A DNA stretch of 64,000 nucleotides from Rhodospirillales bacterium. Its GTDB lineage: Bacteria > Pseudomonadota > Alphaproteobacteria > Rhodospirillales > JAPHRK01. A program made the translations under genes and the position numbers. Of the stretch, positions 49,357-57,772 are shown piece after piece. How positions within the stretch are numbered: position 1 is the stretch's first letter; every line of letters starts with the position of its first letter. Under the pieces are notes generated by a model. That model was not told the DNA's origin. It did no database searches and saw nothing but the letters and a program-made list of their open reading frames with translations. The DNA lies in contig JAPHRK010000006.1 of assembly GCA_026196105.1 (NCBI GenBank), forward strand, positions 1-64,000, in the 5' to 3' direction.

Positions 49357-50717
49357 GCGATACATTTCATAAACGCCTTGAAACTGTCCAAACAGCCATC
49401 AAAAAGCTTCAGGAAGGACGATTTAATCACAAACCAGATAATATTGATGAGTTACTCAATATTATTTCCCGGCTCCCAACAGAAATCCGCAGCGATATTG
49501 CTGTAGAACTTGGATATTGCCGTGAGCAACTAATGGTCGCTTCAGAGGAATGGTATGACAAAGAAGAATTTACCGCCTTTGCAGAATGTATGGATAGTTT
49601 AACGGCGAGTATCGAATATGTCATACGCGAAGCCATCAAACTTGGGCTTGATAAGCCTTTGGGCAGTCTGGTTATTACGGAACCCTTCAATGATACAGCG
49701 CCAAGGATACAGGCAGATCAACTTGGGGATGTTTTAGAACATCTAGAAAATTACGACAAAAAACTCGATGAAATGCTGGATTTAGTCAAAAAAGGGCCCC
49801 AGGAAGTTCAGCATCAATATTTCATTTCCTTCGTGAACACCTTCATCGACAACAGCAAAATCAAAATCGATCTTATCCGCTCGCTCTCCGGTTTTGCCAT
49901 TGGCATAAAAATCACCGCTCTTGACCAATTAACCGGTGGGCTAACAAAGCTTGCAGATTTGTTTAGCAAAACCCTCACAACAAAAGCCGCCACAGTACTT
50001 TATAAAGTCGTTAAACCAAGTGTAACTGTCCTGCTTAAGGCCGGAAAAAAAGTCACAGGGGCTTTGGTTAAGGTTGTTAAAAAAGTACTTAAGAGCACAC
50101 CAGAGCAAGAACCAACGACTGAAGAAAGGTTGGATGTTTCTGAAATTGAGCCTGAACTTCTCGAAGTCATAAGCAATACCCTCGGCAAGCCTTTCAGTCA
50201 GGCAACGAAAGAAGAGCTCAACAATCTGCAATACCTTAACCTTAGCAAAACCTCTGTCACCAACATCGCACCTCTGACAGAGATTAAAAACCTGCAATAC
50301 CTTACTCTTAGCAAAACCTCTGTCATCGATATCGCACCTCTGGTAGTGCACAAAGATCTGCAAACCCTTTACCTTAGCGGCACCTCCATTAGCGACATTA
50401 CACCGCTGGCGGAACTCAAAAATCTGCTTAAACTTTACCTTAGCGGCACCTCCATCAGCGACATCACACCGCTGGCGGAACTCAAAAATCTACAATACCT
50501 ATACCTTAGCAACACCTCTGTCAGCGACATCGCACCCCTGGCTGAATTCAAAAATCTGCGATGCCTTCACCTTAGTGGCACGTCAGTCAATAACTACGTG
50601 GTCTTAAAACAATTAGACAAACTTGAAAGATTATATTTGAGTTCAACAAGCCAAATGCGAGAGTTGAGGGAAGAGCTGCAAAAGGCAAACCCTTATTTAG
50701 TAATCGAATATGACTAA
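49353..50717 (+). CDS. Leucine-rich-repeat protein coupled to the TIR gene
   Basis: A 454-residue protein in three parts. Residues 1-150 are helical and of no family I know (MSDTFHKRLETVQTAIKKLQ ...). Residues about 153-249 hold a hydrophobic then strongly cationic amphipathic stretch (FISFVNTF..., LSGFAIGIKITAL, ending KVTGALVKVVKKVLKS), with no charged break typical of a globular core. Residues 291-454 are seven 22-residue leucine-rich repeats of the LxxLxLSxTSIxDIxPLAEL kind (internalin-like), the last one capped. It is translationally coupled to the TIR gene and is the likely sensor or target-binding partner, perhaps membrane-acting. The combination looks like an immune module, but function is inferred. 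Confidence 0.85.
   Translation: MSDTFHKRLETVQTAIKKLQEGRFNHKPDNIDELLNIISRLPTEIRSDIAVELGYCREQLMVASEEWYDKEEFTAFAECMDSLTASIEYVIREAIKLGLDKPLGSLVITEPFNDTAPRIQADQLGDVLEHLENYDKKLDEMLDLVKKGPQEVQHQYFISFVNTFIDNSKIKIDLIRSLSGFAIGIKITALDQLTGGLTKLADLFSKTLTTKAATVLYKVVKPSVTVLLKAGKKVTGALVKVVKKVLKSTPEQEPTTEERLDVSEIEPELLEVISNTLGKPFSQATKEELNNLQYLNLSKTSVTNIAPLTEIKNLQYLTLSKTSVIDIAPLVVHKDLQTLYLSGTSISDITPLAELKNLLKLYLSGTSISDITPLAELKNLQYLYLSNTSVSDIAPLAEFKNLRCLHLSGTSVNNYVVLKQLDKLERLYLSSTSQMRELREELQKANPYLVIEYD
50223..50618 (+). repeat. Tandem 66-bp repeats encoding LRRs
   Basis: Six in-frame 66-base units (residues 291-422), each encoding 22 residues. Units three (50355-50420) and four (50421-50486) are nearly identical in their last about 50 bases, differing there mainly at third codon positions, which suggests a recent duplication. 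The array could gain or lose units without a frameshift. Confidence 0.85.
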
Positions 50718-50784
50718 TAGTTTCTGAAACGGCCCGTTCAAGAAGGTCTCAATTTGACAAAGACTTGAACCCATTGTTCCCCTC

Positions 50785-51006
50785 TCAATAATGGGGAGGA
50801 GGTTGGTTGTCGGGTTGTTGGGCGCCTTCTTGTTGGGCGGCGGATTTTACCCGTTCGGTGAGGATTTCCACATTGCGAGAGAGTTTCTCAATGAGCTTCC
50901 AATGATCATAGAGGGACTTGTTCAGTTCCTCGATTTGGTCTTCTTGATAAGCGATTTTGATCTCTAACTCGCTTATCCGTTCTTCAGCATTCATTTTTTC
51001 ACTCAC
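50785..51006 (-). CDS. slyX: SlyX-family small coiled-coil protein
   Basis: A 73-residue protein. It has a heptad-rich coiled coil (ISELEIKIAYQEDQIEELNKSLYDHW) and the diagnostic PPPHY C-terminus of the SlyX family. SlyX is found in many proteobacteria and has no settled function. It is short, starts at 51006 (another ATG at 50994) and diverges from msrP, with only 94 bases between starts. Confidence 0.93.
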   Translation of the reverse strand: MSEKMNAEERISELEIKIAYQEDQIEELNKSLYDHWKLIEKLSRNVEILTERVKSAAQQEGAQQPDNQPPPHY

Positions 51007-51100
51007 AACTTTGTGACCCTAGTTTACTTTGAAATCACTCTAAACTCTGTGACATTGCTCTAAAGAGTTTACAGGCAAAACCACCTAAGGGAAATCAAGG

Positions 51101-52057
51101 ATGCTGATAAAGATCAAGAAAGCTTCGGATGTTCGGGAATCAGAGGTCACAGACCACGGCGTTTATCTCAATCGGCGCAAGTTTCTTAAGACCGCTGCCT
51201 TTGCCGGAGCCGGCCTCGCTGTTGCTCCTTCCTTGGTCCTCCCACCGCACGCCCAAGCCGCAACCAAGCTCCCCGGCGTGATGAAAAGTAAATATACAGT
51301 GGATGAAAAGCTCACCCCTTTAAAAGACGTGACCTCTTACAATAATTTTTATGAGTTCGGCACAGGCAAAGGCGATCCTGTTAAAAATGCCCATAAGCTT
51401 AAGCCCCGTCCCTGGACCGTACAAATTGACGGTGAAGTGGCCAAGCCAAAGACTGTGGGTATCGATGATTTGATTAATGCCCATTTGCTGGAAGAACGCA
51501 TCTACCGCTTCCGCTGCGTCGAGGCCTGGTCCATGGTGATCCCCTGGGTTGGCTTCCCCCTCGCAGCACTTTTGAAAATGGTTGAACCGACCTCAAAAGG
51601 TAAATACGTCGCCTTTGAAACCCTGGTTGATCCTGAGCAAATGCCAGGGCAAGTTTATAACGCCCTTGATTGGCCCTACCGTGAAGGGCTGCGCATTGAT
51701 GAAGCTATGAACCCGCTCACCTTGATGTCAATCGGCCTCTATGGAGAGCAACTCCCCAATCAAAACGGTGCCCCGATCCGCTTGGTGGTGCCATGGAAAT
51801 ATGGCTATAAATCGATCAAGTCCATTGTCCGTATAACCTTGGTTGAAAAAATGCCCCCAACCACTTGGAATCTTCAGTCAGCTAAGGAATATGGATTTTA
51901 CTCCAACGTTAACCCCGACCGGGACCATCCTCGCTGGAGCCAACGCAAAGAGCGCAGGATTGGAGAATTCCTCAAACGTAAAACACTACCCTTTAATGGT
52001 TACACTGAAGAAGTCGCCAGTCTTTATGCTGGAATGGATTTACAGAAATTCCATTAA
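51101..52057 (+). CDS. msrP: Protein-methionine-sulfoxide reductase catalytic subunit MsrP
   Basis: A 318-residue periplasmic molybdoenzyme (YedY). The Tat signal is [20 protein letters not shown], ending AQA; twin arginines are present. The molybdenum-binding cysteine lies in [20 protein letters not shown]. Other landmarks are [29 protein letters not shown] and [16 protein letters not shown]. It reduces methionine sulfoxide in periplasmic proteins. The membrane haem partner MsrQ, usually encoded next door, is not downstream: an SLC13 permease follows. Confidence 0.96.
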   Translation: MLIKIKKASDVRESEVTDHGVYLNRRKFLKTAAFAGAGLAVAPSLVLPPHAQAATKLPGVMKSKYTVDEKLTPLKDVTSYNNFYEFGTGKGDPVKNAHKLKPRPWTVQIDGEVAKPKTVGIDDLINAHLLEERIYRFRCVEAWSMVIPWVGFPLAALLKMVEPTSKGKYVAFETLVDPEQMPGQVYNALDWPYREGLRIDEAMNPLTLMSIGLYGEQLPNQNGAPIRLVVPWKYGYKSIKSIVRITLVEKMPPTTWNLQSAKEYGFYSNVNPDRDHPRWSQRKERRIGEFLKRKTLPFNGYTEEVASLYAGMDLQKFH

Positions 52058-52107
52058 GTTTCTGTCGGTTTAGGCTTATAGTGATGTCTTAACTTTAAAG
52101 GCATCGA

Positions 52108-53874
52108 ATGTTTGACCAAATTTTACTCGGCGTTTTATTGACAGCAGCCATCGTCCTCTTTCTTTGGGGGAGATGGCGTCATGACATTGTTGCCTTTATG
52201 GTTTTGGTTGCCGCTGTGCTCTGCGGGGTGGTCCCGGTAGATAAAGCCTTTATGGGCTTTGGGCATCCAGCCGTTATCATGGTGGCGCTGATCCTGGTGA
52301 TCAGCAAAGCCTTAGAAGTTAGCGGTTTGATCGATCGAATCGCCAAACGAATCGCCTACATCACCCGTACCCCCTTTGCCAACTTAGCCCTGCTCACCTG
52401 TTTAGGTGCGGTGCTTTCTGGTTTTATGAATAACGTTGGTGCTTTGGCTTTATTGATGCCTCTCGCCATGCAGACCTCCCGCCAACCTGCTTTGGTCCTC
52501 ATGCCTTTGAGTTTCGGCACTATTTTAGGCGGTATGCTGACCGAAATCGGTACCCCGCCTAACATTATTATCGCCGCTTACCGGGAACAGGTCACAGGGG
52601 AAGAGTTTCATCTTTTTGATTTTGCCCCTGTGGGTGGAGTCGTTACCGTTGCCGGCATCTTGTTCCTTGTTCTCATTGGTTGGCGTCTTATTCCCAGCAA
52701 TCGGCAGAGCACAAAACGCGTCGCCAACCTGTTAAAGGGGGTTGGGTATATTACCGAGGCTAGTGTTCCCGCAGAGTCCAGCTCAATCGGCAAATCGGTC
52801 CGCCAATTAGAGCGCTCCGTTGATAATGAAGCTTTGGTGGTGGGGATTGTTCGCAAAGGAAACCGCTTGCTCGGGGCCTTGCGTCGGGAAATCCTTAGCG
52901 AGGGGGATATTTTGATCCTGCGTACCGAGGAGAATGCCCTTCATCGCTTAGAGGAAACAGCGGGCTTGAGCTTTATCATAGGCTCTCACACCGCCATGGA
53001 AAATGTTCTCTATTCTGACGACGTTATTTTGCAAGAAGTGGTTATCAAACCCAATAGTCGTTTAGTGAATCAAACCGTAAAAGATATCGGCTTGCGGAGG
53101 CGTTTTGACCTTAATCTCCTCGCGATCTCCCGCCATGGTGAACGCATTAATGAGCGGATTGGTAAAGTGGTTTTGGCCGCTGGTGATGTACTCTTAGTGC
53201 AAGGTGCCAAAGCAAATGTCACAGACCGTATGGTCTCTCTCGGCTGTCTCCCTTTGGCGCAACGGGGTCTAAAAACACCGCGCAAAAAACAAACCTTCCT
53301 GCCCGGAATTCTTTTTGCCGGAGCGATTTTAGCTGTCGCTTTTGATCTCCTCCCCATCCAAATTGCCTTGGCAGCAGTCGTTGTCTTATTGGTCTTGATC
53401 AATGCCATTAAACCACGGCAAATCTATGAATCAGTGGATTGGTCCGTGATTGTTTTGCTGGCGGCTTTGATCCCCTTTGGCCAAGCTTTGGAAACCTCTG
53501 GGGCCATCGATACTCTATCGAATGGCTTACTTGCTTCTGCCGGGGAACAACCGCCTTGGGTGATGTTATTGCTCTTAATGACGGTCACCATGGGGCTAAC
53601 CAACTTGATTAATAACGCGGCGGCAGCGGTGGTGATGGCACCCTTAGCAGTCGCGCTTGCAACAGGCATTGGAGTTAATGTTGATACTTTCTTGATGGGA
53701 ACGGCAATTGCAGCAAGTTCTGCCTTCCTCACCCCGATAGGGCACCAAAACAATGTGTTGATTATGAGTGCAGGCGGGTATCACTTCGGTGATTACTGGA
53801 AGCTTGGGTTGCCCTTGCAGATCATGATCCTCGCCATCTCTGTTCCCTTATTACCCATGGTCTGGGGATTTTAA
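52108..53874 (+). CDS. SLC13-family transporter with two TrkA-C domains
   Basis: A 588-residue permease. Helices occupy about residues 1-190 and 395-588 and flank two TrkA-C-like (RCK_C) domains (about 215-385; SIGKSVRQLERSVDNEALVVGIVRKGNRLLG and SRLVNQTVKDIGLRRRFDLNLLAISRHG). Family motifs are GGMLTEIGTPPNIIIAAYR and GLTNLINNAAAAVVMAPLA with SSAFLTPIGHQNN. Relatives carry sulfate, dicarboxylates or other anions with sodium or protons. The 3' end overlaps the converging AmpG-like gene by 4 bases. Confidence 0.92.
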   Translation: MFDQILLGVLLTAAIVLFLWGRWRHDIVAFMVLVAAVLCGVVPVDKAFMGFGHPAVIMVALILVISKALEVSGLIDRIAKRIAYITRTPFANLALLTCLGAVLSGFMNNVGALALLMPLAMQTSRQPALVLMPLSFGTILGGMLTEIGTPPNIIIAAYREQVTGEEFHLFDFAPVGGVVTVAGILFLVLIGWRLIPSNRQSTKRVANLLKGVGYITEASVPAESSSIGKSVRQLERSVDNEALVVGIVRKGNRLLGALRREILSEGDILILRTEENALHRLEETAGLSFIIGSHTAMENVLYSDDVILQEVVIKPNSRLVNQTVKDIGLRRRFDLNLLAISRHGERINERIGKVVLAAGDVLLVQGAKANVTDRMVSLGCLPLAQRGLKTPRKKQTFLPGILFAGAILAVAFDLLPIQIALAAVVVLLVLINAIKPRQIYESVDWSVIVLLAALIPFGQALETSGAIDTLSNGLLASAGEQPPWVMLLLLMTVTMGLTNLINNAAAAVVMAPLAVALATGIGVNVDTFLMGTAIAASSAFLTPIGHQNNVLIMSAGGYHFGDYWKLGLPLQIMILAISVPLLPMVWGF

Positions 53875-55226
53875 GACGCCTCTTGAGGTTCTGCCTTAGG
53901 TTCAGGCGGGTAAGCCTTGATCATCCAGACCAAAAGGAGAAGTCCGGGGACCGCAGCAGCGGTGGTAATCAGGAAAAAAGTAACCCACTCTACCTGATCC
54001 GCGAGCCAACCAGAACCTGAAGACATAATAGTACGAGAAAATCCCATCAAAGATGTCAGCAAAGCATATTGGGTCGCGGTATAGGCAACGTTGCAAAGGG
54101 ATGATAGATAGGCAACAAAAGCTGTTGTTCCCATGCCTGTGGTAATATTTTCAATGGCAATGGTTAGGGTTAATACCCAAAGGTCGTGCCCTGCCAGGGC
54201 CTGAAACACAAAGATAAGGTTAGAGGCCCCCATAAGAACACCACAAACCAGCAACCCCCGCATAATCCCCAACCGAGCCAATACGATCCCACCGAGAATA
54301 CCGCCGGCGATAATGGCGTTGAAGCCGAAGAGTTTCGTCACGGCAGCAATTTCGGTTTTGCTAAAACCAATCTCTAAGAAAAACGGGGTTTTCATCACAC
54401 CGAGAACGGCGTCACCAAACTTATAAAGTAGAATAAAGGCAAGCACCGCGAGCCAACCTCGGCGGTTCATGAACTCGGCAAAGGGACCAACAACAGCGGA
54501 GTAAAACCAAGCGATAGTATGGGCGAGACGAGGCGGAAGGTGCTGGCGACTTTCTAAGATCGCCTCAACCTCAGCTTCCATTCTTTCAGCTTCATCGCTT
54601 TTTGGAACTGCAGGTTCAGGATTCAGAAGAATGGCGGCCAAGCCAACTAAAACCAAAGCTGCCAATATGGTGAAAACCATAGGCCAAGGCAGTAAATCAG
54701 CGACGAAAAGCCCGGCAGCACCACTGCCAACTTGTCCAAGCCGCCAACCAAAAACAACTGTTGCGGCTCCAGCAGCGAGTTTTTCCTCTGCCAGAATCTC
54801 TACCCTGTAAGCATCAACAACAATATCTTGACTGGCAGATGAAAAGGCAACCATGACAGCAAAAAGTGCCGTCCAATACAGGTTTTCAGCAGGGTTGCTC
54901 AGCCCCATACCGAGAATTGCTCCTAGCAACATAACTTGTGTCAGCAGGACCCACCCGCGCCGCCGACCAAAAACAGTCGTCAACAGGGGCAAGGGCAACC
55001 TATCCATCAAAGGTGCCCAAATGAACTTAAGGGAATAGGGAAGGCTAACGAGGGCAAAAAGACCAATAGCCGTTTTGGTCACCCCTGATTCAGCCAACCA
55101 TGCCGTTAAAGGATCAGCCAACACCCCAAAAGGCAAACCACTGGAAAAGCCTAAAAAGATCATGGCCAAGACACGACGGTCTCGATAAACAATCGCCGCA
55201 TCCCACCAATTTTTAAGCTGCTTCAT
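53871..55226 (-). CDS. ampG: AmpG-type muropeptide permease (MFS)
   Basis: A 451-residue MFS transporter with about twelve helices. Signature segments are GFSSGLPFGVLADPLTAWLAESGVTKTAIGLFALVSLPYSLKFIWAPLMDRLPLPLL, GRRRGWVLLTQ and ASQDIVVDAYRVEILAEEKLAAGAA. AmpG imports 1,6-anhydro-muropeptides for cell-wall recycling and beta-lactamase signalling. Lytic enzymes such as MltA (3805-4992) would supply its substrate. The ABC-2 permease gene lies seven bases upstream. Confidence 0.93.
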   Translation of the reverse strand: MKQLKNWWDAAIVYRDRRVLAMIFLGFSSGLPFGVLADPLTAWLAESGVTKTAIGLFALVSLPYSLKFIWAPLMDRLPLPLLTTVFGRRRGWVLLTQVMLLGAILGMGLSNPAENLYWTALFAVMVAFSSASQDIVVDAYRVEILAEEKLAAGAATVVFGWRLGQVGSGAAGLFVADLLPWPMVFTILAALVLVGLAAILLNPEPAVPKSDEAERMEAEVEAILESRQHLPPRLAHTIAWFYSAVVGPFAEFMNRRGWLAVLAFILLYKFGDAVLGVMKTPFFLEIGFSKTEIAAVTKLFGFNAIIAGGILGGIVLARLGIMRGLLVCGVLMGASNLIFVFQALAGHDLWVLTLTIAIENITTGMGTTAFVAYLSSLCNVAYTATQYALLTSLMGFSRTIMSSGSGWLADQVEWVTFFLITTAAAVPGLLLLVWMIKAYPPEPKAEPQEAS

Positions 55227-55232
55227 GGGTGA

Positions 55233-56036
55233 TTAAGCTTTCAACCGATAGCCAGATTTAAACAAGCGATAACAGGTGATCCACAAAACGAGATTAACAC
55301 CTGTGAGAACGGCAACACCGAGCCAGGGATTGGTATCTGAATAGCCAATAAAGCCATAACGAAAACCATCAATCATGAAAAAGAAGGGGTTGAAATATGC
55401 CCCTATTTGCACGGTTTCTGGCAAACGCTGGATTGAGTAGAAGGTACCGGATAAAAAGCTCAAAGGGGTGATGATAAAGTTGGTGACGGCAGCAATATGG
55501 TCAAATTTTTCAGCCCAAATTCCCCCAAGCACCCCCAGCAGGGACAACATCAAGGCGGCAGCTATGCAATGGAAAACCACAAAGAAAAGGTTGTGGATGC
55601 TCATATCGACAAAAAAAGACATCACAATACCCACGCCAACAGCGACAATAACCCCTCTTGTTGCCCCCCCAAGGGCATAGCCGATGGTGAGATCATGAGG
55701 GGTAAGAGGGGGCATTATGGTATCAACGATATTTCCTTGAATCTTTGAAACCAGAATGGAAGACGAGGTATTAGCAAAAGCGTTTTGCGCCACCGCCATC
55801 ATGATCAAACCCGGTGCCAAGAACTGAGAAAAAGATACCCCCCCAATGACCTCTACGGAGCGCCCCAAAGCCAAGGTGAAGATGGCGAGAAACAGCAAAG
55901 TCGTCACAATGGGGGCCATTAAAGTTTGGGTATAAACCTTGAGAAACCTTTGCACCTCCCGCGAATAAAGCGTCCAGACAGCTAAAAAATTAGACATCTC
56001 AATTTCTTGCGGGATTACTTTTTCTTCCGTCGCCAT
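55233..56036 (-). CDS. ABC-2 type transporter permease without adjacent ATPase
   Basis: A 267-residue protein with six helices: an N-terminal amphipathic segment (YSREVQRFLKVYTQTLMAPIVTTLLFLAIF), the central coupling motif GNIVDTIMPPLTPHDL and FIITPLSFLSGTFYSIQRLPETVQ. This is the YadH/NodJ-like ABC-2 permease type, an exporter of lipids or polymers. Its ATPase partner (YadG-like) usually lies directly upstream; here recX diverges upstream and ampG follows, so the ATPase must be encoded elsewhere. Confidence 0.9.
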   Translation of the reverse strand: MATEEKVIPQEIEMSNFLAVWTLYSREVQRFLKVYTQTLMAPIVTTLLFLAIFTLALGRSVEVIGGVSFSQFLAPGLIMMAVAQNAFANTSSSILVSKIQGNIVDTIMPPLTPHDLTIGYALGGATRGVIVAVGVGIVMSFFVDMSIHNLFFVVFHCIAAALMLSLLGVLGGIWAEKFDHIAAVTNFIITPLSFLSGTFYSIQRLPETVQIGAYFNPFFFMIDGFRYGFIGYSDTNPWLGVAVLTGVNLVLWITCYRLFKSGYRLKA

Positions 56037-56107
56037 TTATAATTCTCACTTTATTTTTTCATGCGCCTATCCATGACACAGCACCATTAATATGTCATTT
56101 AGAACGA

Positions 56108-56671
56108 ATGGAAAAGGAAGCTCCTAAACGAAAAGTCCCCCGCAAAGCGACGCGACGCTATTTAGAGAACGCCGCCGAGTATTATTTGCAGCGGTTTTCG
56201 ACCTCAACAGCCAATTTCCGCCGAGTCATGATGCGCAAAGTTCAGCTTTCCGCCCAACATCACGAAACCGACCCTCAGGAAGGGGCTGAAATCATCGAAG
56301 AACTGATTGCTCGTTTCCAGCGTGTTGGGGTCCTTAATGATGAACAGTACGCTGAACTTCGAGCGAGCTCCTTGCATCGCCGTGGCAACTCTAAACGCCT
56401 GATCAACGCCAAACTTAAACAAAAGGGCCTCGACGATGAGGTAATTGAGGGAGCCTACAACAGCCTCAAAGAAGAGAGCAAAAACCCAGAACTTGATGCA
56501 GCTCGTGCTTTTGCTAAACGCCGTCGCTTGGGGCCCTACCGCACCCGCCCCCCAAAAGAAAACCAGCAAGAAAAAGACCTCGCGGCTATGGCAAGAGCTG
56601 GTTTTTCCTATGACCTCGCGATTAAAGTACTCGGAAAACTAGATGACATGGACGGGGAAGTCTTTGACTAG
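56108..56671 (+). CDS. recX: RecX-family regulator
   Basis: A 187-residue helical protein with RecX three-helix repeats. Recognisable are YLENAAEYYLQRFSTSTANFRRVMMRKV, GVLNDEQYAELRASSLHRRGNSKRLINAKLKQKGLDDEVI and a C-terminal FSYDLAIKVLG. RecX binds RecA filaments and limits their activity. The gene is not beside recA, as is common outside the enterobacteria. It ends six bases before the converging thioesterase gene. Confidence 0.88.
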   Translation: MEKEAPKRKVPRKATRRYLENAAEYYLQRFSTSTANFRRVMMRKVQLSAQHHETDPQEGAEIIEELIARFQRVGVLNDEQYAELRASSLHRRGNSKRLINAKLKQKGLDDEVIEGAYNSLKEESKNPELDAARAFAKRRRLGPYRTRPPKENQQEKDLAAMARAGFSYDLAIKVLGKLDDMDGEVFD

Positions 56672-56676
56672 ACAAT

Positions 56677-57702
56677 CTACCTCGGAGCAAAAACCATACA
56701 GGTGGTGCTGGCATGGGCGTAGAGCTTGCCGTTGGCATCGGTAATTCGACCCTCAGCAGTCGCCATAGACCGACCCCCGTGCACCAGCCAACCCTCAGCT
56801 TTTATGGGTCCGGTGTCTTTGGTCATGGGACGGACCAAATTAACTTTAAATTCTAAGGTAGTGTAACCCACACCCGCTGGCATGGTGGTGTGAACGGCAC
56901 AGCCCATAGCGGAATCTAGCAAAGTTCCCGCATAACCACCATGAACAGAGCCCATAGGATTATAGTGATACTCAGCAGGGGTTGAGGCAAAGGTTATTCT
57001 TCCTTTCTCAACAGTAGCCAAATCCATACCCATCGTGTCCCCAATGGGAGGACGGAAGGATTTTTCTTCCAGGCGGTTCTGAAACTGCTCAAGCCCTGGC
57101 ACAGATAAATCCATTTCATGGGATTTTTCCCCAAAGGAATAATTATAGGTGCGCTCATGCACAGCGTCGTCATCACTAATAATTAAATCCTGATTTGGCT
57201 TATCCCCTGAGCTTTTGGTTGGAAAAATCATGCAAGTGGTACTGCCGTGGGCATAGATTTTACCGTCTTCACCGACTAACCGCCCTTCGGCAGTTGCCAT
57301 ACGACGCCCCCGATGAACCACCCAGCCTTCCGCCCGGATCGGTCCGGTTTTTACATTGAGGCCGCGAACAAGATTAACCTTATATTCCAAAGTTGTATGG
57401 CCTTCCCCCGCAGCTAAAGTGGTGTTTACTGCGCAGCCCATAGCCGAATCGAGCAGAATAGCAAAGTAACCCCCATGGACGGTTCCAATAGGATTGTAAT
57501 GAAACTCTTGAGGAGTGCCAACAAAGGCAGAGGTTCCTTCACCCACATCTGTCAGGGTGAAATCAATGGTTTTTGACATTGGCGGAACTTGCCCGCCGAT
57601 ACGAATAGCTTCTTGAAGTCTTTCAAGGCCACTGGTGTTTTCCATGGCTTCTTGCATGGGGCGAACCGAGCGCCATTGGTAAGTTCTTTCTTTGCGTTCC
57701 AA
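56677..57702 (-). CDS. Double-hotdog PaaI-type thioesterase
   Basis: A 341-residue protein made of two tandem hotdog (4HBT/PaaI) domains. Domain 1 has NPIGTVHGGYFAILLDSAMGCAVNTTL, and domain 2 has the parallel NPMGSVHGGYAGTLLDSAMGCAVHTTM; both are followed by TTLEY/FKVNLVR. Each half also starts with an ERTY segment, so the duplication covers the full unit. The HGG and D motifs of the active site are intact in both. A TTG start at 57702 is proposed because AAGGAG lies seven bases before it. It may hydrolyse aromatic or short acyl-CoAs; substrate unknown. Confidence 0.88.
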   Translation of the reverse strand: MERKERTYQWRSVRPMQEAMENTSGLERLQEAIRIGGQVPPMSKTIDFTLTDVGEGTSAFVGTPQEFHYNPIGTVHGGYFAILLDSAMGCAVNTTLAAGEGHTTLEYKVNLVRGLNVKTGPIRAEGWVVHRGRRMATAEGRLVGEDGKIYAHGSTTCMIFPTKSSGDKPNQDLIISDDDAVHERTYNYSFGEKSHEMDLSVPGLEQFQNRLEEKSFRPPIGDTMGMDLATVEKGRITFASTPAEYHYNPMGSVHGGYAGTLLDSAMGCAVHTTMPAGVGYTTLEFKVNLVRPMTKDTGPIKAEGWLVHGGRSMATAEGRITDANGKLYAHASTTCMVFAPR

Positions 57703-57772
57703 AAGGAAACTCCTTGCCGAAATCAATTATAAATTTCGGCAAGGGTAACCAAAAAACGAAAGAAGGCAAAGT

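Noticed and set aside
50223-50618. Regular repeats considered as a CRISPR-like array
   Set aside because: Units are contiguous without spacers, 66 bases long and in frame, encoding LRRs.
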